Source: Leucogyrophana mollusca (Eukaryota; Basidiomycota; Agaricomycetes; Boletales). Taken from it: a stretch of 64,000 nt of DNA. This document shows, piece after piece, positions 23,200 to 35,150 of this stretch. Where the stretch lies: NCBI GenBank assembly GCA_021014945.1, contig MU266457.1:1-64000 (forward strand), written 5' to 3'. Position numbers and translations under genes: made by a program. Position 1 is the first letter of the stretch. Every line of letters starts with the position of its first letter. A model generated the notes under the pieces. The model was given only the letters and a program-made list of their open reading frames with translations. It made no database searches and was not told the origin of the DNA.

Positions 23200-23650
23200 G
23201 CTTGTTGATGCATGAGCGGCGAATAGCGCCTGAGTGACGTCACGAGGACGCGTGCTGGACGTTGGAGGCGCGGCGCAGTGGAGGAGTGCGATGCGGCGGT
23301 TCGGGGTGCGTGAGTTTGGTCTGCGGCGTGGCGAGGTTGGGACGGCTCGGTAGAGTGGGATGTGCTCACCGATGGAAGGCTCCTGAAGGAGTGTGGAGAG
23401 GGAGAGCGATTTTGTGCGGAGCGCACGTGGCCAGGGTGGACGCGGGATCTTGCGTGGGGCCGGTGCCCGCGGTGGCGGGGCGGGCGGCGAAGTTGATGTG
23501 GTAATCGATGTCGCGGCCCGGGAGGGAGCCGCGGCAACGAATTTTGCACTGCCAACTCCCCACACCAGACATAACGTAATATTGCACCATTACCCCACCT
23601 GCGCCCTGATCTCGTTCGGCGAAGTTCCAAGCTTGATTGGCACACTCAAG
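23200..23650 (-). other. GC-rich minus-strand block M, copy 2
   Basis: Shares NEWLECANQAWNFAERDQ, SGVGSWQ and LLQEPSIGEHIPLYRAVPT with copy 1 at 19774-20316, and lies at the same distance before a family 2 secreted gene. Frames are broken. Confidence 0.4.
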
Positions 23651-25430
23651 CCATTCGTTCACGTTTGAGCCATCTCGAAAAACTCACCCTGGCAGCTGCC
23701 TTCTCGCTCGATGTCAGTGATCTCATCTCGTCCAGAGCTCGGAACTGGCTACGGGAGAAGAAGGGATCGTGATCGACGTTACCCGGCTCCTAAGAGCTCC
23801 TAAGTAAAGTGCTGTAAAATGACAGGTCGCTTGCTTACCATCAGGAACGCATTCACTCCCCGGCAGTTATATGCCTTCCACAGGTCGCATCCGAATCAAC
23901 GGTTCTGCAAAGACAAGGAATGCAAAACATATACGGGAAGTATAACCTGAGCCAGCCTGAGCCCCACAGCCCCTCACAGTCCTTACCTCCTCTTACTCCC
24001 CGGCAAATCCTTGTGGGTCGACTGCTGTCACCTTAAGCTGGGCCGACTCCCGCGGCCATCAATATAGGGCTCCTTGGATGACGCTTACTATCATGGTATA
24101 TCGATGGAGACTCAAACTGGGTCGACCGTCATATATTTTTTGAGATGAGATCGGCCACAGGATGCCCTGCCCGAGGCTGGAAACATTTAAATACGAGGTT
24201 GGCCACAGGACGCCCTGCCCAAGGCTGAAATTCCCAACAACCTTTTTCGCAGCCCGTGAGTCCTCATCCTCCCTGACGCTCAAGCTCTCGTGCACGTTTT
24301 CTCACACTTCCACCACAGGCTCATTCCTGAAATGTTCTGCAAACTGTTCGGCATTATCGCCGCCGCCGCCGCCATCAGCGCTGAACCCACCATCAAACGT
24401 GACGCTGTGGCGCCTGCACCGTCGCCTAATTGGGCCTACAGGCTCGACCTGTATGACGGCCTCAGCTTGCACGGCACCAAAGAACACTTTTCGGGTTCCT
24501 TTGGTTGGCGAGATGGCCGCTGGGGCCAAAAATATGAATGCGGGAAATGCAGGGACCATACGAAACCCGTCGACAATCGCCTCTACTCGTTCAAATTCAC
24601 CACTGACCACGCCTATCTCGGACCCGCGTCTATGTATCTCCGCTTCTACGCGAACCACGGCTGCAAGGATGTGCAGAGTAAGTGAAGTTCGCACCCACTA
24701 CAGATGGACGGACGTGTCATGTTTGTTTTACCAGAGCCCGAGTTCGTCTTCACTGGTACCAAGACCGTCAGTGTCATACCGCCGGACATGGTTAACGCTA
24801 GCTCGCACGAGGTTTGTATGGATTATTGTCCAGGGAAGTGGCATTGGACGTGCGGTTTTGAATCATGAGGATATAATTCGTGGCCGCGCTTCATCTGCTT
24901 ACTCTCATTTACATTGGTTCCACGGAGGCAGACAGTACTTGACGAGCGCGAGGCTGCTTGGACCTTTTGTACTGAGTACGCTCCCCTCTGGGAGTACGTA
25001 GTGTTCGGACTCGGTGGGGTTTCGAAATTCAACGGTGGTGGTGGTTCTTGCACACGCTCAATGAGCTTATTAACTTGTGATACTCTCGCGGGGTCGACTT
25101 CAACATTCAATGCTCAGTTCCATCCGAGTCCCGTCCCATCACTCAATTGCTCTGAAACATGATTAATTTCGAGGTCAGGGCACGTGTACTGCTCTCGGCG
25201 GGGGAGAGGTGCATGCCTGAGTTCACGTGGGTGAAGCAAAGCGGCGTACCTCGAAGCCCATCGCCAAATCCAAGTCTTCCGCCAAGTTCCAATCGTCATC
25301 GCTACGAGTCTCCATATCGATGCTGACTACTCCTGACTTCAACCCCGTGATCTCAACGCTCGTGCCTCTTCTCGACCTCAACTATCGATCTCGACGCCCA
25401 AGCGCCATGTAGCATCACGCTGTGCAAGCT
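23560..25430. repeat. Duplicated unit carrying secreted protein family 2, copy 3
   Basis: Third copy of the 13260-15300 unit. It stops at about 25430, before the minus-strand block that follows the unit in copies 1 and 2. Confidence 0.75.
24332..25162 (+). CDS. Small secreted protein, family 2 copy 3 (beta-gamma-crystallin-like)
   Basis: The proposed exons are 24332-24677, 24735-24811 and 24932-25162, about 217 residues. The signal peptide is MFCKLFGIIAAAAAISA, then EPTIKR (likely Kex2 site) and a Pro/Ala linker. The core has Y-DGLSLH-G, CGKC, VDNRLYSFKF and Y-ANHGCK-D. Intron 1 interrupts the codon after KDVQ in phase 1. Exon 3 (AAWTFCTEYAPLWEYVVFG) is in the same phase as copy 2. Reading through intron 2 would instead give a short Cys/Trp-rich end stopping at 24868. 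This copy has no defect that I can see. Confidence 0.72.
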
Positions 25431-25499
25431 TGTCGGCGCGTGTGGGAGAGTCAATATTCTGCTAGCCAGCGAAAGACAAACAGAGAGCGGCGCTATAGA

Positions 25500-26340
25500 T
25501 GACAGGTTGGTGGTGAGTGGTTCCCGGAAGAGGGCCCAGCAGAGCGGAGTTTACTCACGGATGGAGGGTTCCTGGAGGAGTGCGGAGAGGATGAGGGCTT
25601 GTGCGGAGCGCACGCGGCGAGGCATGCGGCGAGAGCGGACGCGGGATCCTACGTGGGGCTTCTCGAGTCCTAGATGGGTGGATCAGCTGGTACGGAGGAG
25701 TCGGAGTGTGGGGGGACGACGAGCCCGTGGATCGCGGCCGCACCAATGGATGCGTCTGTTTGAGGCCGCGATGCGGTGCCGAGGGAGAGGATGGACAGCC
25801 ATGTGCCCGTTTTAAGTGGGAGCGTGTGCGAGGGTGAGTGGGTTAGCGACGAGAACGAGTCCTGGGGCGGCAGTGAGGGCGTAAATTGGGATGACGGCGA
25901 GGAGTAGGATGCGTCGACTGGCGTTGGTGAAGCAACGTCAATGGCCGGTGGCGATGGCGAGCCAGACGACAAAGCTGATGTAATCGGCGACCATGCTGAC
26001 GATGGTGGACAACAACTTGAGCACTGCCAACTCCACACCGGACACGGCGCCAACCTCAGTCGTCGTCGTCGCCGTCAGGCCCGACACCGACACGGGCCTG
26101 GAGCAAGTCTTTGCGAGCTCCGACCGTCGATAAAGCCTCCGCCGGACAGTGAGCACCAGTGAATAGCGGCAATATTGTTCCCACCAACCACCGCGAGGGA
26201 ACTGTGTCATTATCGAACACGCAAACGGCACAGTCGAGTCGTGCAGACTCAACGAGCTCCTGACACCATCGTATACAAATAACTCACACAGCACGGTGCG
26301 TAGGCGTCAAGATCATTACTCCAGGCCACGAAGAAGCACA
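25500..26340 (-). other. GC-rich minus-strand block M, copy 3, with membrane-like segments
   Basis: This is the longest readable copy. From the 5' end on minus: WSNDLDAYAPC, a likely intron, ELVESARLDCAVCVFDNDT, GVELAVLKLLSTIVSMVADY (hydrophobic), ILLLAVIPIYALTAAPGL (hydrophobic), then the PHSDSS region near 25690. These pieces lie in different frames and need introns. It may be a decayed or still active membrane protein gene. I cannot name it. Confidence 0.4.
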
Positions 26341-26623
26341 AGTGGGGATCGCGAGCACTCGTTATCGCGCCAAGACAGCCTCGTGTTTTAATGATATTTC
26401 ACTCACCGTCAACCCTTGCCTTCCTTTTCGTCGAAGCCTCGACGTCACTACTCGACACTTCCAAGACCTGGTGGACATTGATATCGCTCCGCACAAGGCC
26501 CTTCTCCCCGATGCCTCCGATTCTAGTAGTCAGTGAGTCCGCGTCCGGCAGTGTCTCGCACCGCGTCACCGACGCAGGTTCCATCCTGTCTCGTATCCCT
26601 AGCCCACCTTGCCAGTAGAACTT

Positions 26624-26641
26624 CCCCCCCCCCCCCCCCCC
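26624..26641. repeat. Run of 18 cytosines
   Basis: Uninterrupted C18. The matching place in the related segment at 42560-42600 has no such run, so it is a local expansion or a sequencing artefact. Confidence 0.9.
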
Positions 26642-26869
26642 TGTCCCAGGTATCACCACGTCTTCTCCCTCCCTTGTGTACCCCAGGCCTCGTCTCCCAG
26701 TCCCATCCGCAGACTGCTCAACTTGTTTCGCCCCCTGGTCACACCGCGCACACCCCTTCTCGTTTTGCTTTGCTTTGTAGGCATGGTGGGACGACCGTCG
26801 TTAAGTGCCCCTCCAGTTCACAGTACCACCTGTAAACCCGTCTAGCATACGAAGTAACCTCAGCACCTA

Positions 26870-28490
26870 CAAAACGCGCAGCGGTACGCACCGACATCGT
26901 CCCCCCTCCCCTTCCCCCCCTCCCCGGCCTTGTACGCAGGCCTACACTTCTCTGAGCTGAGAGGGACCATGATCGGGCCCACCGACAGAGTGGCGGGAGA
27001 CGCATTTGAGGGTGTACTTTGTGAGGGTAGCGTGTTGTTTTGACTTGTGTCTGGGCGCTGTTGAGCTGGTTCTGGAGGTGCGTCCGCTGGGCCAGGGCGT
27101 GCATTCCATGGAGTTGGAGCTGCAGGAACGGCGGGGCCTCGACGACGAGCTGTGTATCGAAGTAAGTCGGCGGGCGGTGCCCAGGAACGCGAGCACGACG
27201 TGCCACGCTCCCGCCCCCGTTGAGAGCGGGTCTCAACGAGGGAGGCCCCAACCTAATTCAAAAAGTGGTGCATGCCCATGCGCCGCGACGACTGTGAACG
27301 TCCAGTCGCCCGTTCGCGATACAGTCGATGTCGACGCGCCTGGCGGTGCGCTGTGCAGCTGGAAGAGCACGATATTGACTAAGGCGAAGAACCCCGCCGC
27401 CCGCGCCGACGTTGCGCAGGAAGACGGTGTCTGTGGCATGGGTGTGCGCGAGGATGGCGCCTGTCGCTATGGCTATGTACGTGGTGTGAGTTAACGCACG
27501 CGTGAGTTAGCCAATGCGGGGGAGAGCCCACCTCTCTTGCGCATCACGTGAAATAGCGACCTCCGCGCGGCGCCAGCGAATAACGCCTGGTTCGACGTCA
27601 CGAGGCACACGTGCGGGAGGTAGGAGATGGTTTCGGGCATGAGGAGCGCGCGTATAGGAGGAGTATGGAGAGGAGGTTTGCGCGCTGGGATGGGGGCGTG
27701 TGTCTGGTTTGTGGTGTGCTGAGGTTGCAAGTGTGGCTCCTGGACCTGGACGACGGCTCAGTAGAGCGGGTGTGCTGGACGATGGAGAGTGGACGCGGGA
27801 TCTTACGTGGGGCTACTCGAGTTCTGGGTGAGTGAGTCACCACATGGGGAGGAGTCGGAGTGTGGAGGGATGTCGACTCCGAGTTCGTGGATCGCAGCCA
27901 GGACAGAGGTGCGTGTCTGTTTAAGGCTGGGCTGCGAAGCGGCGGTGCCGAGGGCTAGTAGGACCAGTCCGGCCTCCTTCCCTATCCCAAGATACACCCA
28001 AAAGGCACACGTCACCCCCAGTCGAGCCCCCGCGACTTTCCTCCCCTCGCGTCGCATCTGTACCGCGAGGCCGATGGACTCTTTCGTGTCTGTGTCCATC
28101 CATGCAGCGGTCGATACTGATGGTAAGCGAAATGCTGGGGAACTTCTCGATTTCAGCGAGGGATGTCAGGACATGTGTGGCGCGCACCGTGGGTCGGTGT
28201 GCAGCTCGAGGGATTAGCGTTGTGGGTGGGAGTCTGGAGGCTGGGAGAGAGAAGGTCCTCGAGGACGGCACGGGTGGCAATCGCAAGCGCGTCTGGGGAG
28301 GTCTGGGGTAGACGTCAAGGCGTAGATGGCGGGGAAGAGCAGAAAGAAGTCGCTGGCATTGTTCAGAACGACACCGGACTTGATATGAGAGCCAAACGAG
28401 GATGTCGTAGTGGCTGGGATGTGTTGGTAGTGAGTATAAGGCTGTGGGTCGACGAGGTGATGAGCAGTATGGCAAGTGACGCATCATAAA
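26870..28490. repeat. Duplicated segment, partner of 40780-42000, containing block M copy 4
   Basis: The segment matches 40780-41930 in the same orientation from the GCTTCTCTGAGCTGAG region onward. It includes the part with minus-strand SARAAGFFALVNIVLF (SARAAGFFALVDIAPF in the partner). The second half (27490-28490) is block M with minus-strand pieces such as VTCAFWVYLGIGKEAGLVLL and HELGVDIPPHSDSSP. No intact gene can be assembled. Confidence 0.55.
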
Positions 28491-28499
28491 ACCTCATTG

Positions 28500-29107
28500 A
28501 TTCTGGAGAGCGTCAGATGCCGGTGAAAAGCTCTTCAGTGCAGGCATGGCGTCCCAGGCGCGTTTGGCTGTGTCGTAATAGAACGTGATCAAGTGAGTGT
28601 TCCAAAAGTTCAAACGCCAATGTGACCGAGTACTCGTGTTTCGACCATACCCAACGCCCAAGCCCATCAATCCAGGACCAACGGCAAAAGCAGTGTAACG
28701 ATGGGATCGCTTGTCGTGGGAGTGGTTTATCTTGTTCGAAGCCTTTCAAGCTCCAGCCCGCGCTTCTGCCCTCCGAACGAGCCCATACTTATCGCCTCCG
28801 TCCGATACAAAGGTCAGTCATAGTCAACAGCTGCACTCCTCGGTTGACTACCATCATGCATCAAGGAGGAGATGAACCGCCAACCAGCGCCAGCCTCGCA
28901 CGGCCTCCAACCAAATTGGTAGTGTACCCTTCATTTCGCCGCCATATGAGTACCTCTCTAATTATAGAAGGCTATTTCCTTCATGACATGGAACTCAGAT
29001 GGGCGGCCGCGGTGTTCAAGTCTCGCAAGCAACCACTTCCCTATACACCCACCCTCCATTTCGCCGCCATATAGCTCTGGACAATTCCTTCGTGAGAGTG
29101 ATCTCAG
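28500..29107. other. 5' flank of the CHAT gene, with internal repeats
   Basis: The stretch CATTTCGCCGCCATAT occurs twice (about 28931 and 29056). The segment 28800-28880 matches 32985-33075 downstream of the CHAT gene. Short upstream exons are possible here, for example an ATG at 28855, but I could not confirm any. Confidence 0.4.
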
Positions 29108-32100
29108 ATGCCTGGCGACATGCAATCCACGGAAGGAAACATAGAATTCTCACTCACAGGTACGCAGAGATATTGTCGAGTTTCTCCGTCCGAAACTTAC
29201 TCGAACCGTTGCAGTCGTCGGAGCCATTGGGTTATCTCCACTTGATAACCACCCGACCAGGTTCTACGTCGTCGTCGAGGTGGACGGAAAGCAAGGGAGG
29301 ACAGCCGAGCTAGCACTCTCACCTCAGTCAACCATCGAATGGAACACCTGTTTTCCACTGTGCGTGTTCTCGACTCAGCGTCTGCACGTAGCCTGACCAT
29401 GTTGGTGTGAATTCAGAACAGCAGACAGGGCTGCATACATTGCGCTTCGTTTGTATCAATGCTCGAAAGCGGTGCTCCCGGGCCACTCAAGAGGGGACAA
29501 GGCCATTTGGGAATCAAAAGCTACTGCCGAGCAGCTGCTGGGATCCGGTAGCAAACTTACAAGTGCCCCATCCTTCCCTGTTGCCATGATGTAGAGACTG
29601 ATTTTTATCCCTAGATATGGCTCTCCCGGCGAACGCACCCTACAAAGAAGGCCGTCTCATTGTAAAAGTTGACAGAGCTACACACATCGAAGCCGAAGGT
29701 CCCGTTGTTGGCGAGGTAGATGATTCATTCGTTCCACACTGCCAGTACTAACTGAGACACTATCCTTAGAGCTCGGCCGAGGCTCGGTGGCAGGGTAAAA
29801 TGAGACACCTGGAACGTTCAGCTGTGCGCTCCGTACATGACATTGCCCGCACCAAATATTCCGATTTCCAGGAGAGCCACCAGAGAGAGAAGTTGGACGA
29901 GGCAATCGATCATTGTCGTGTCTCGCTTGACTTGCGTCCAGCGGGGCACCCCGAACGCTCCACATCGTTGATAAGGCTCGCTTTCACCCTTTCCACGCGA
30001 TTCGACCAGTTCGGCGACAGAGCCGACCTGGAAGAAGCCATCGGCCTCGAACGCGCAGCCCTGGTGTTGTGTCCACCAGGGCACCCCGATCGCTCCATGT
30101 CCCTGAACAACCTCGCTTCCACCCTTTCCACTCGATTCAAGCAGTTCGGCGACAAGGCCGACCTGGACGAAGCCACGGAGCTCTATCGCGCAGCCCTGGC
30201 GTTGCGTCCACAAGGGCACCCCGATCNNNNNNNNNNNNNNNNNNNNNNNNNNNNNNNNNNNNNNNNNNNNNNNNNNNNNNNNNNNNNNNNNNNNNNNNNN
30301 NNNNNNNNNNNNNNNNNNNNNNNNNNNNNNNNNNNNNNNNNNNNNNNNNNNNNNNNNNNNNNNNNNNNNNNNNNNNNNNNNNNNNNNNNNNNNNNNNNNN
30401 NNNNNNNNNNNNNNNNNNNNNNNNNNNNNNNNNNNNNNNNNNNNNNNNNNNNNNNNNNNNNNNNNNNNNNNNNNNNNNNNNNNNNNNNNNNNNNNNNNNN
30501 NNNNNNNNNNNNNNNNNNNNNNNNNNNNNNNNNNNNNNNNNNNNNNNNNNNNNNNNNNNNNNNNNNNNNNNNNNNNNNNNNNNNNNNNNNNNNNNNNNNN
30601 NNNNNNNNNNNNNNNNNNNNNNNNNNNNNNNNNNNNNNNNNNNNNNNNNNNNNNNNNNNNNNNNNNNNNNNNNNNNNNNNNNNNNNNNNNNNNNNNNNNN
30701 NNNNNNNNNNNNNNNNNNNNNNNNNNNNNNNNNNNNNNNNNNNNNNNNNNNNNNNNNNNNNNNNNNNNNNNNNNNNNNNNNNNNNNNNNNNNNNNNNNNN
30801 NNNNNNNNNNNNNNNNNNNNNNNNNNNNNNNNNNNNNNNNNNNNNNNNNNNNNNNNNNNNNNNNNNNNNNNNNNNNNNNNNNNNNNNNNNNNNNNNNNNN
30901 NNNNNNNNNNNNNNNNNNNNNNNNNNNNNNNCGCGCAGCCCTGGCGTTGCGTCCACAAGGGCACCCCGATCGCTCCTCGTCCCTGAACAACCTCGCTCTC
31001 ATCCTTTCCACTCGATTCAAACAGTCCGGTGACAGTGCCGATCTCGATCTCGCTTTCCAGCATCATGAACTGGCCTCCACTGACGCAAATCGCGGTTCAT
31101 GGGACCAAGTTCGGTACTCGCTGCACTGGATTCGAGCGGCAGAGAGATGTGATCATGTTTCTGCATTGGACGCCTACAGAGTATCCTTGGCCAATCTCGA
31201 CCGCCACGCCATCTCAAGGTCATCCGTTGTATTGCGCCACGAACTCCTCAAAACCTTCTCTTTCTCCGTAGCAGCGAATGCTGCATCTTGTGCTCTTCGT
31301 CGAAACGAGCCCACTACTGCGGCGGAACTACTGGAGCAGGGAAGGGGAGTAATATGGACACAGATGGCAAACCTCCATACGCCCCTTCAGCAGCTTTCTG
31401 ATGCGAATGAACGAGGCAAAACGCTGGCGACTGATCTTCAGCGAATCAGCCTGGAGCTTGACAGGTCGTCTAGACGGCCGCGGGATGACGAGGAGAGTAG
31501 TCTTCGCGACGAGGAGGCACGACACCACCGAAGTCTAACCCGAGAATGGGATTCCGTTGTGCGCGAAGTACGACAGCTGCAGGGATTCTCTCGCTTTCTG
31601 TTGCCTCCGCTCTACTCCGATATCCAGCAGGCTGCCATTGAAGGCCCCGTCATCGTCGTCAACGGCAGCAAATATTCCTGCGACGCACTCGTCATTCTCC
31701 GGGATGGTCCTCCACATCATATACCCCTTAGCAGTATCACTCTGGAAGATGTCATTCAATTGGCGTCAGACTTCGCTCGCGTACTGAAGAGTCGTTCGGA
31801 TTCTGGTGTTGCTGGGCTTGAGAAAGGCAGGCAGAATGAGTTATTCTCTCTACTACGATCGCTTTGGAATCTCGTCGTTCATCCCATCGTCCATGCGCTC
31901 GGGGATATTCAGGTCCCAGCGGGTTCGCGGATCTGGTTGTGCCCGACGTCCAAGTTCACGTCACTGCCATTGCATGCCGCTGGTCCATACCGCAAGGGCG
32001 AGTCGGGCCTGTCCGATCTATACATCATATCGTACACTCCAACGCTGTCGGCCCTTATCAGGACGAGGAGAAACAACACCATAGCCTCAGTGATCGCTCC

Positions 32101-32698
32101 AAATTTCGCTGCAATCGGCCAAGCAATGCCCAGCAGCGGAAGTCACGAACAGGAACTCCTCACGGTGAATACAGAACTCGACCTCGTTCTGCGCCAGTTG
32201 CCATCATCTGTGCCTTCCATGCGTCTAGCCGGTACTGCTGCCACGCAACACGCGGCCCTGGGCGCTCTCTGCAACAACTCCTGGGTTCACCTTGCTTGCC
32301 ACGGTAAACAAGACACGACTCAGGCTTTTAACTCGTGTTTTGCCATGCACGACAAGCCCCTCTCCCTTCTCGACATCATCCATACCGATATCTCTCACCC
32401 AGAATTCGCGTTTCTCTCCGCTTGTCACACTGCGGTCGGGGATGCGGAAACACCGGACGAGGTGATCCATCTAGCTGCAGGGATGCAGTTTGCGGGATTC
32501 AAGAGCGTCATTGGGACGATGTGGGCTGTCGACGACGAGATCGTTCACCACATGGTCTCAGCGTTCTACAGGAGCATGTTCGAACACGGGATGGACTATA
32601 CGAAGGCGGCAGCGTCACTGAACATAGCTATGCGGACGGTGGACAGGAGGGCGGTCCCTCTGGAGCAGAGGATCGTGTTCGTTCACATCGGAGCTTAA
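29108..32698 (+). CDS. C2-TPR-CHAT protein (caspase-like protease with TPR array)
   Basis: The exons are 29108-29159, 29215-29359, 29417-29547, 29615-29715 and 29770 onward, with the phases agreeing at each junction. The first 143 residues look like a C2 domain: FSLTVVGAIGLSPLDNHP, FYVVVEVDGKQGRT, STIEWNTCFPL, then DKAIWES. TPR repeats of 42 residues follow (ADLDEATELYRAALALRPQG-type units), interrupted by the assembly gap. The C-terminal CHAT domain keeps its catalytic pair: His in WVHLACHGK and Cys in FLSACHTAVG. C2 domains bind membranes or calcium, TPRs bind proteins, and CHAT domains are caspase/separase-related proteases. A membrane-linked death or defence protease is my inference. The gap as assembled breaks the reading frame. 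The start at 29108 (MPGDMQST) could be 29120, or further exons could lie upstream. Confidence 0.85.
30227..30931. other. Assembly gap (705 N) inside the TPR array
   Basis: The 40 bases on each side (30187-30226 and 30932-30971) are identical, which is expected when near-identical 126-bp repeats collapse. The distance between the two identical stretches is 745, which is not a multiple of 3. Six repeat units would be 756. Confidence 0.95.
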
Positions 32699-32699
32699 C

Positions 32700-33360
32700 G
32701 CCGTTTAATGATCAGTGATGCTGCGTTCCATATTGACGGCGAGCTTTAATTGTCCTCACAACATCACCGTTAACTGATATTCCTCTCAGTTCGGATTGGG
32801 CTGCACTTGTACTTTCGTTTATACTGCCGGGACCGAAGTTCTCATGATTCCCAGCAATGGATGTACCGATGTGTGACTTGTATATATCTTCTCTTTTCTG
32901 ACGTCTCGCGCGCTCTCACCAACGTACACGGAGCCCCACTGGAACCACCCACCCCGTTTGCACCCATCACGTTTCTCAAGCTTTGTCTGATGTTAAGGTC
33001 CGTCATGGTCAAGAGCCCCACTCCTAGTTTGACTACCATCATGCATCATGGTGGAGATATACTACTAACCTGCGCCAATCTCACACCCCACGGCGACCAC
33101 CCATGATGCATGAATGCGACTCTTGCGGTCGATTGTATCACACTCCGTGTACATCTAGCACGGCTCTTCAAATCCGTTTGAGTGCGTAAGATTCCACTGA
33201 TCGCGCCACTGATCTTATTCCCCAGGGACTCTGACCCTTCACATCTGTCCACAGAACGCCTGTCATATGCAGAGCCTCCAGGTCACGACTCAGCACCGCA
33301 GCGCCTCGTCTTTCCTCCGTTCCACTCCCCACCGTCTCCCTTGAATACACTCCTAACGTG
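32700..33360. other. 3' flank of the CHAT gene with a copy of its 5' flank
   Basis: About 32985-33075 matches 28800-28880 (GACTACCATCATGCATCA occurs in both). This suggests that a related gene start once lay here, or that the CHAT gene is flanked by a direct duplication. No open gene is seen. Confidence 0.45.
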
Positions 33361-33369
33361 ACTTTGAAA

Positions 33370-33480
33370 ATGTTCGGCCTCAGCCTCTCGACCTGCACGC
33401 GCCGCATCGCCGTCGCCTGCAAAGAGACGAAGATCCCCTACGAGCTAATCTCCGTCGACCTCACCAAGGGCAAACAGACG
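33370..33480 (+). pseudogene. Glutathione S-transferase, N-terminal fragment
   Basis: The frame reads MFGLSLSTCTRRIAVACKET, then KIPYELISVDLTKGKQ, which is the thioredoxin-fold start of fungal glutathione S-transferases. The usual longer start three codons upstream has GTG (33358) in place of ATG. After about 33480 the GST sequence stops and is replaced by secreted protein family 2 sequence in another frame. The rest of the GST is absent from the window. Confidence 0.7.
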
Positions 33481-33486
33481 CGTCCA

Positions 33487-34060
33487 CAGCTGGCACCTCT
33501 AGTCGTTCAAATTCATCCGCACCACGCTGATCTGGTCCGCGTCAATGTACCCCCGCTTTTACGCGAACCACGGCTACAAAGATGTGCTGAGTAAGTGAAG
33601 CTTGCCCCCGCTGCTGCTGGACTAATGTGTCACCTTCATTTTTACTACAGCCCGAGTTCGTCTTCACTCGTATCAAGACCGTTATTGTCATGCCGCCGCT
33701 AGCTCGCACGAGGTTTGTACTGATTATTGTCTAGGACTTCGCGCTGGTGGTGCAATATATGGTGAGGGTGTGGTTCGTGACCGCGCTTCTGCAACTTACT
33801 CTAATTCACTTGCTTCCATGGAGACAGAAAGTACTTGATGAGCGCAAGACTGTTTGGACCTTTTGTAATAGAGTACGCTCCCCCTTGGGAGTGCGCAGTG
33901 CTCTGGCTTGGTGGGGTTTCAAAATTCATCTGTGGTGGATCTTGCACACGCTCAATCAGCTTATTACCTTGTGATACTCTCGCGGGGCCAACTTCAATAT
34001 TCAATGCTCGCCTCCGCCCAAGTCTGGTCCCATCTCCAAACTCGAGAGAGACGTCGGAAC
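33487..34060 (+). pseudogene. Small secreted protein family 2, 3' remnant (copy 4)
   Basis: The sequence begins within the core of the family (opposite RLYSFKF) and includes MYPRFYANHGYKDVL, where the conserved Cys of the second motif is Tyr. Both introns and the exon 3 start (KVLDERKTVWTFCN) can still be read. The signal peptide and first motif are missing. Exon 3 has the same extra base as copy 1 at 14006-14704. Confidence 0.75.
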
Positions 34061-35150
34061 TTTGCATGTGCCGTGTTTCCGACCTTCACCAATTCCATCT
34101 GATCGCGGTTGCGCACATGCCCTTTCGTCGTCTACCCATTCCATTCCCTCCTACTTATTATCCCTCCCCTTCCTTCTCATCTGCGCGCTAGTTAAGCATC
34201 GCACACCTACCCTCTCTCTCCACTCCCCGCCCCAACCTCCAACTAACCAACTCCCCCACCCCGACAAGGCACCCCATGTCCTCATCAAGTGCAAGCACTT
34301 CACCGCTATCCTCAGGCTCGAAGCGTTCAGTGAGTCTCGCCACCTATGTCCTTTGACAGATGCCACGCATCATGTCCTCTCCTCCCGCATCCCTTCTTTC
34401 CCTTCTCCCGTCTTCGCTCTGTCGCGAATTCCATATTTATCCCGTCAGGAGTCCCATTCTACTGATTCGTGTCACGTCCTGTCTCCGTTCTGCTGTAACC
34501 AACGCAAATTTGTTGATTTGTCGTTCTTTCGTTCTTGCTGTCGCTCGCGTTGATTCAGCGCTCGCTCCACTATCCCGCAGACTCGTCATTCCTGAAATTG
34601 AGGCTCACCTTGTAGCGCCGTGCTCACCACTCCGAGCAAGCTCCGGCATGGCATGAGCCCACCACAGTAGAGCGTCACGGTTTCACGGCGCTGGCGGTAT
34701 CCAACCTTCGACGAGCAGCGATTGACAGCGCTCTGCGCGAGCATCCACGGCTCTCGGAAGACAGGGTGCGCATCTGATGATACTTTTATATTCCTGGCGA
34801 ATTAATTGCTGTACATACCGATTGAAATTCACAGATAATTTCCGACCCGAGGAGAATCGAATGTTGACCCCTTCGTTATACGCGACGCATATGTGCGCCA
34901 GGCATTGACCGCCGGAAAGAACCACTTACGCCAGGTCCTGATTGCTGGCTAAAGGTTACGGAGCAAACTGGGCGGCCGAGGACACGCTCAAGGTGTGTCT
35001 TGACACAAACTCATCAAGCCAGGTACCCTTGCTACAGTTGTGACCTGGTACGTACAACACATGGGTCGATGAGCACGACTGGCACCAAGTGACTTGAGTG
35101 AAATTATGAACGACTCAACAGGCGGAAAGATCAATATTGCTGCCTGTCCA
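34061..35150. other. No supported gene
   Basis: A pyrimidine-rich stretch with many CTTCTC and TCCC runs fills about 34090-34500. Open frames here are low-complexity. I see no domain. Confidence 0.4.

Noticed and set aside
29890..31030. Regular 126-bp direct repeats resembling a repeat array such as CRISPR
   Set aside because: The repeats encode TPR units in frame, and there are no spacers.
29800..31066. Very long open frames on both strands across the N run
   Set aside because: They exist only because N codons do not stop translation. Only the plus frame with TPR motifs is real.
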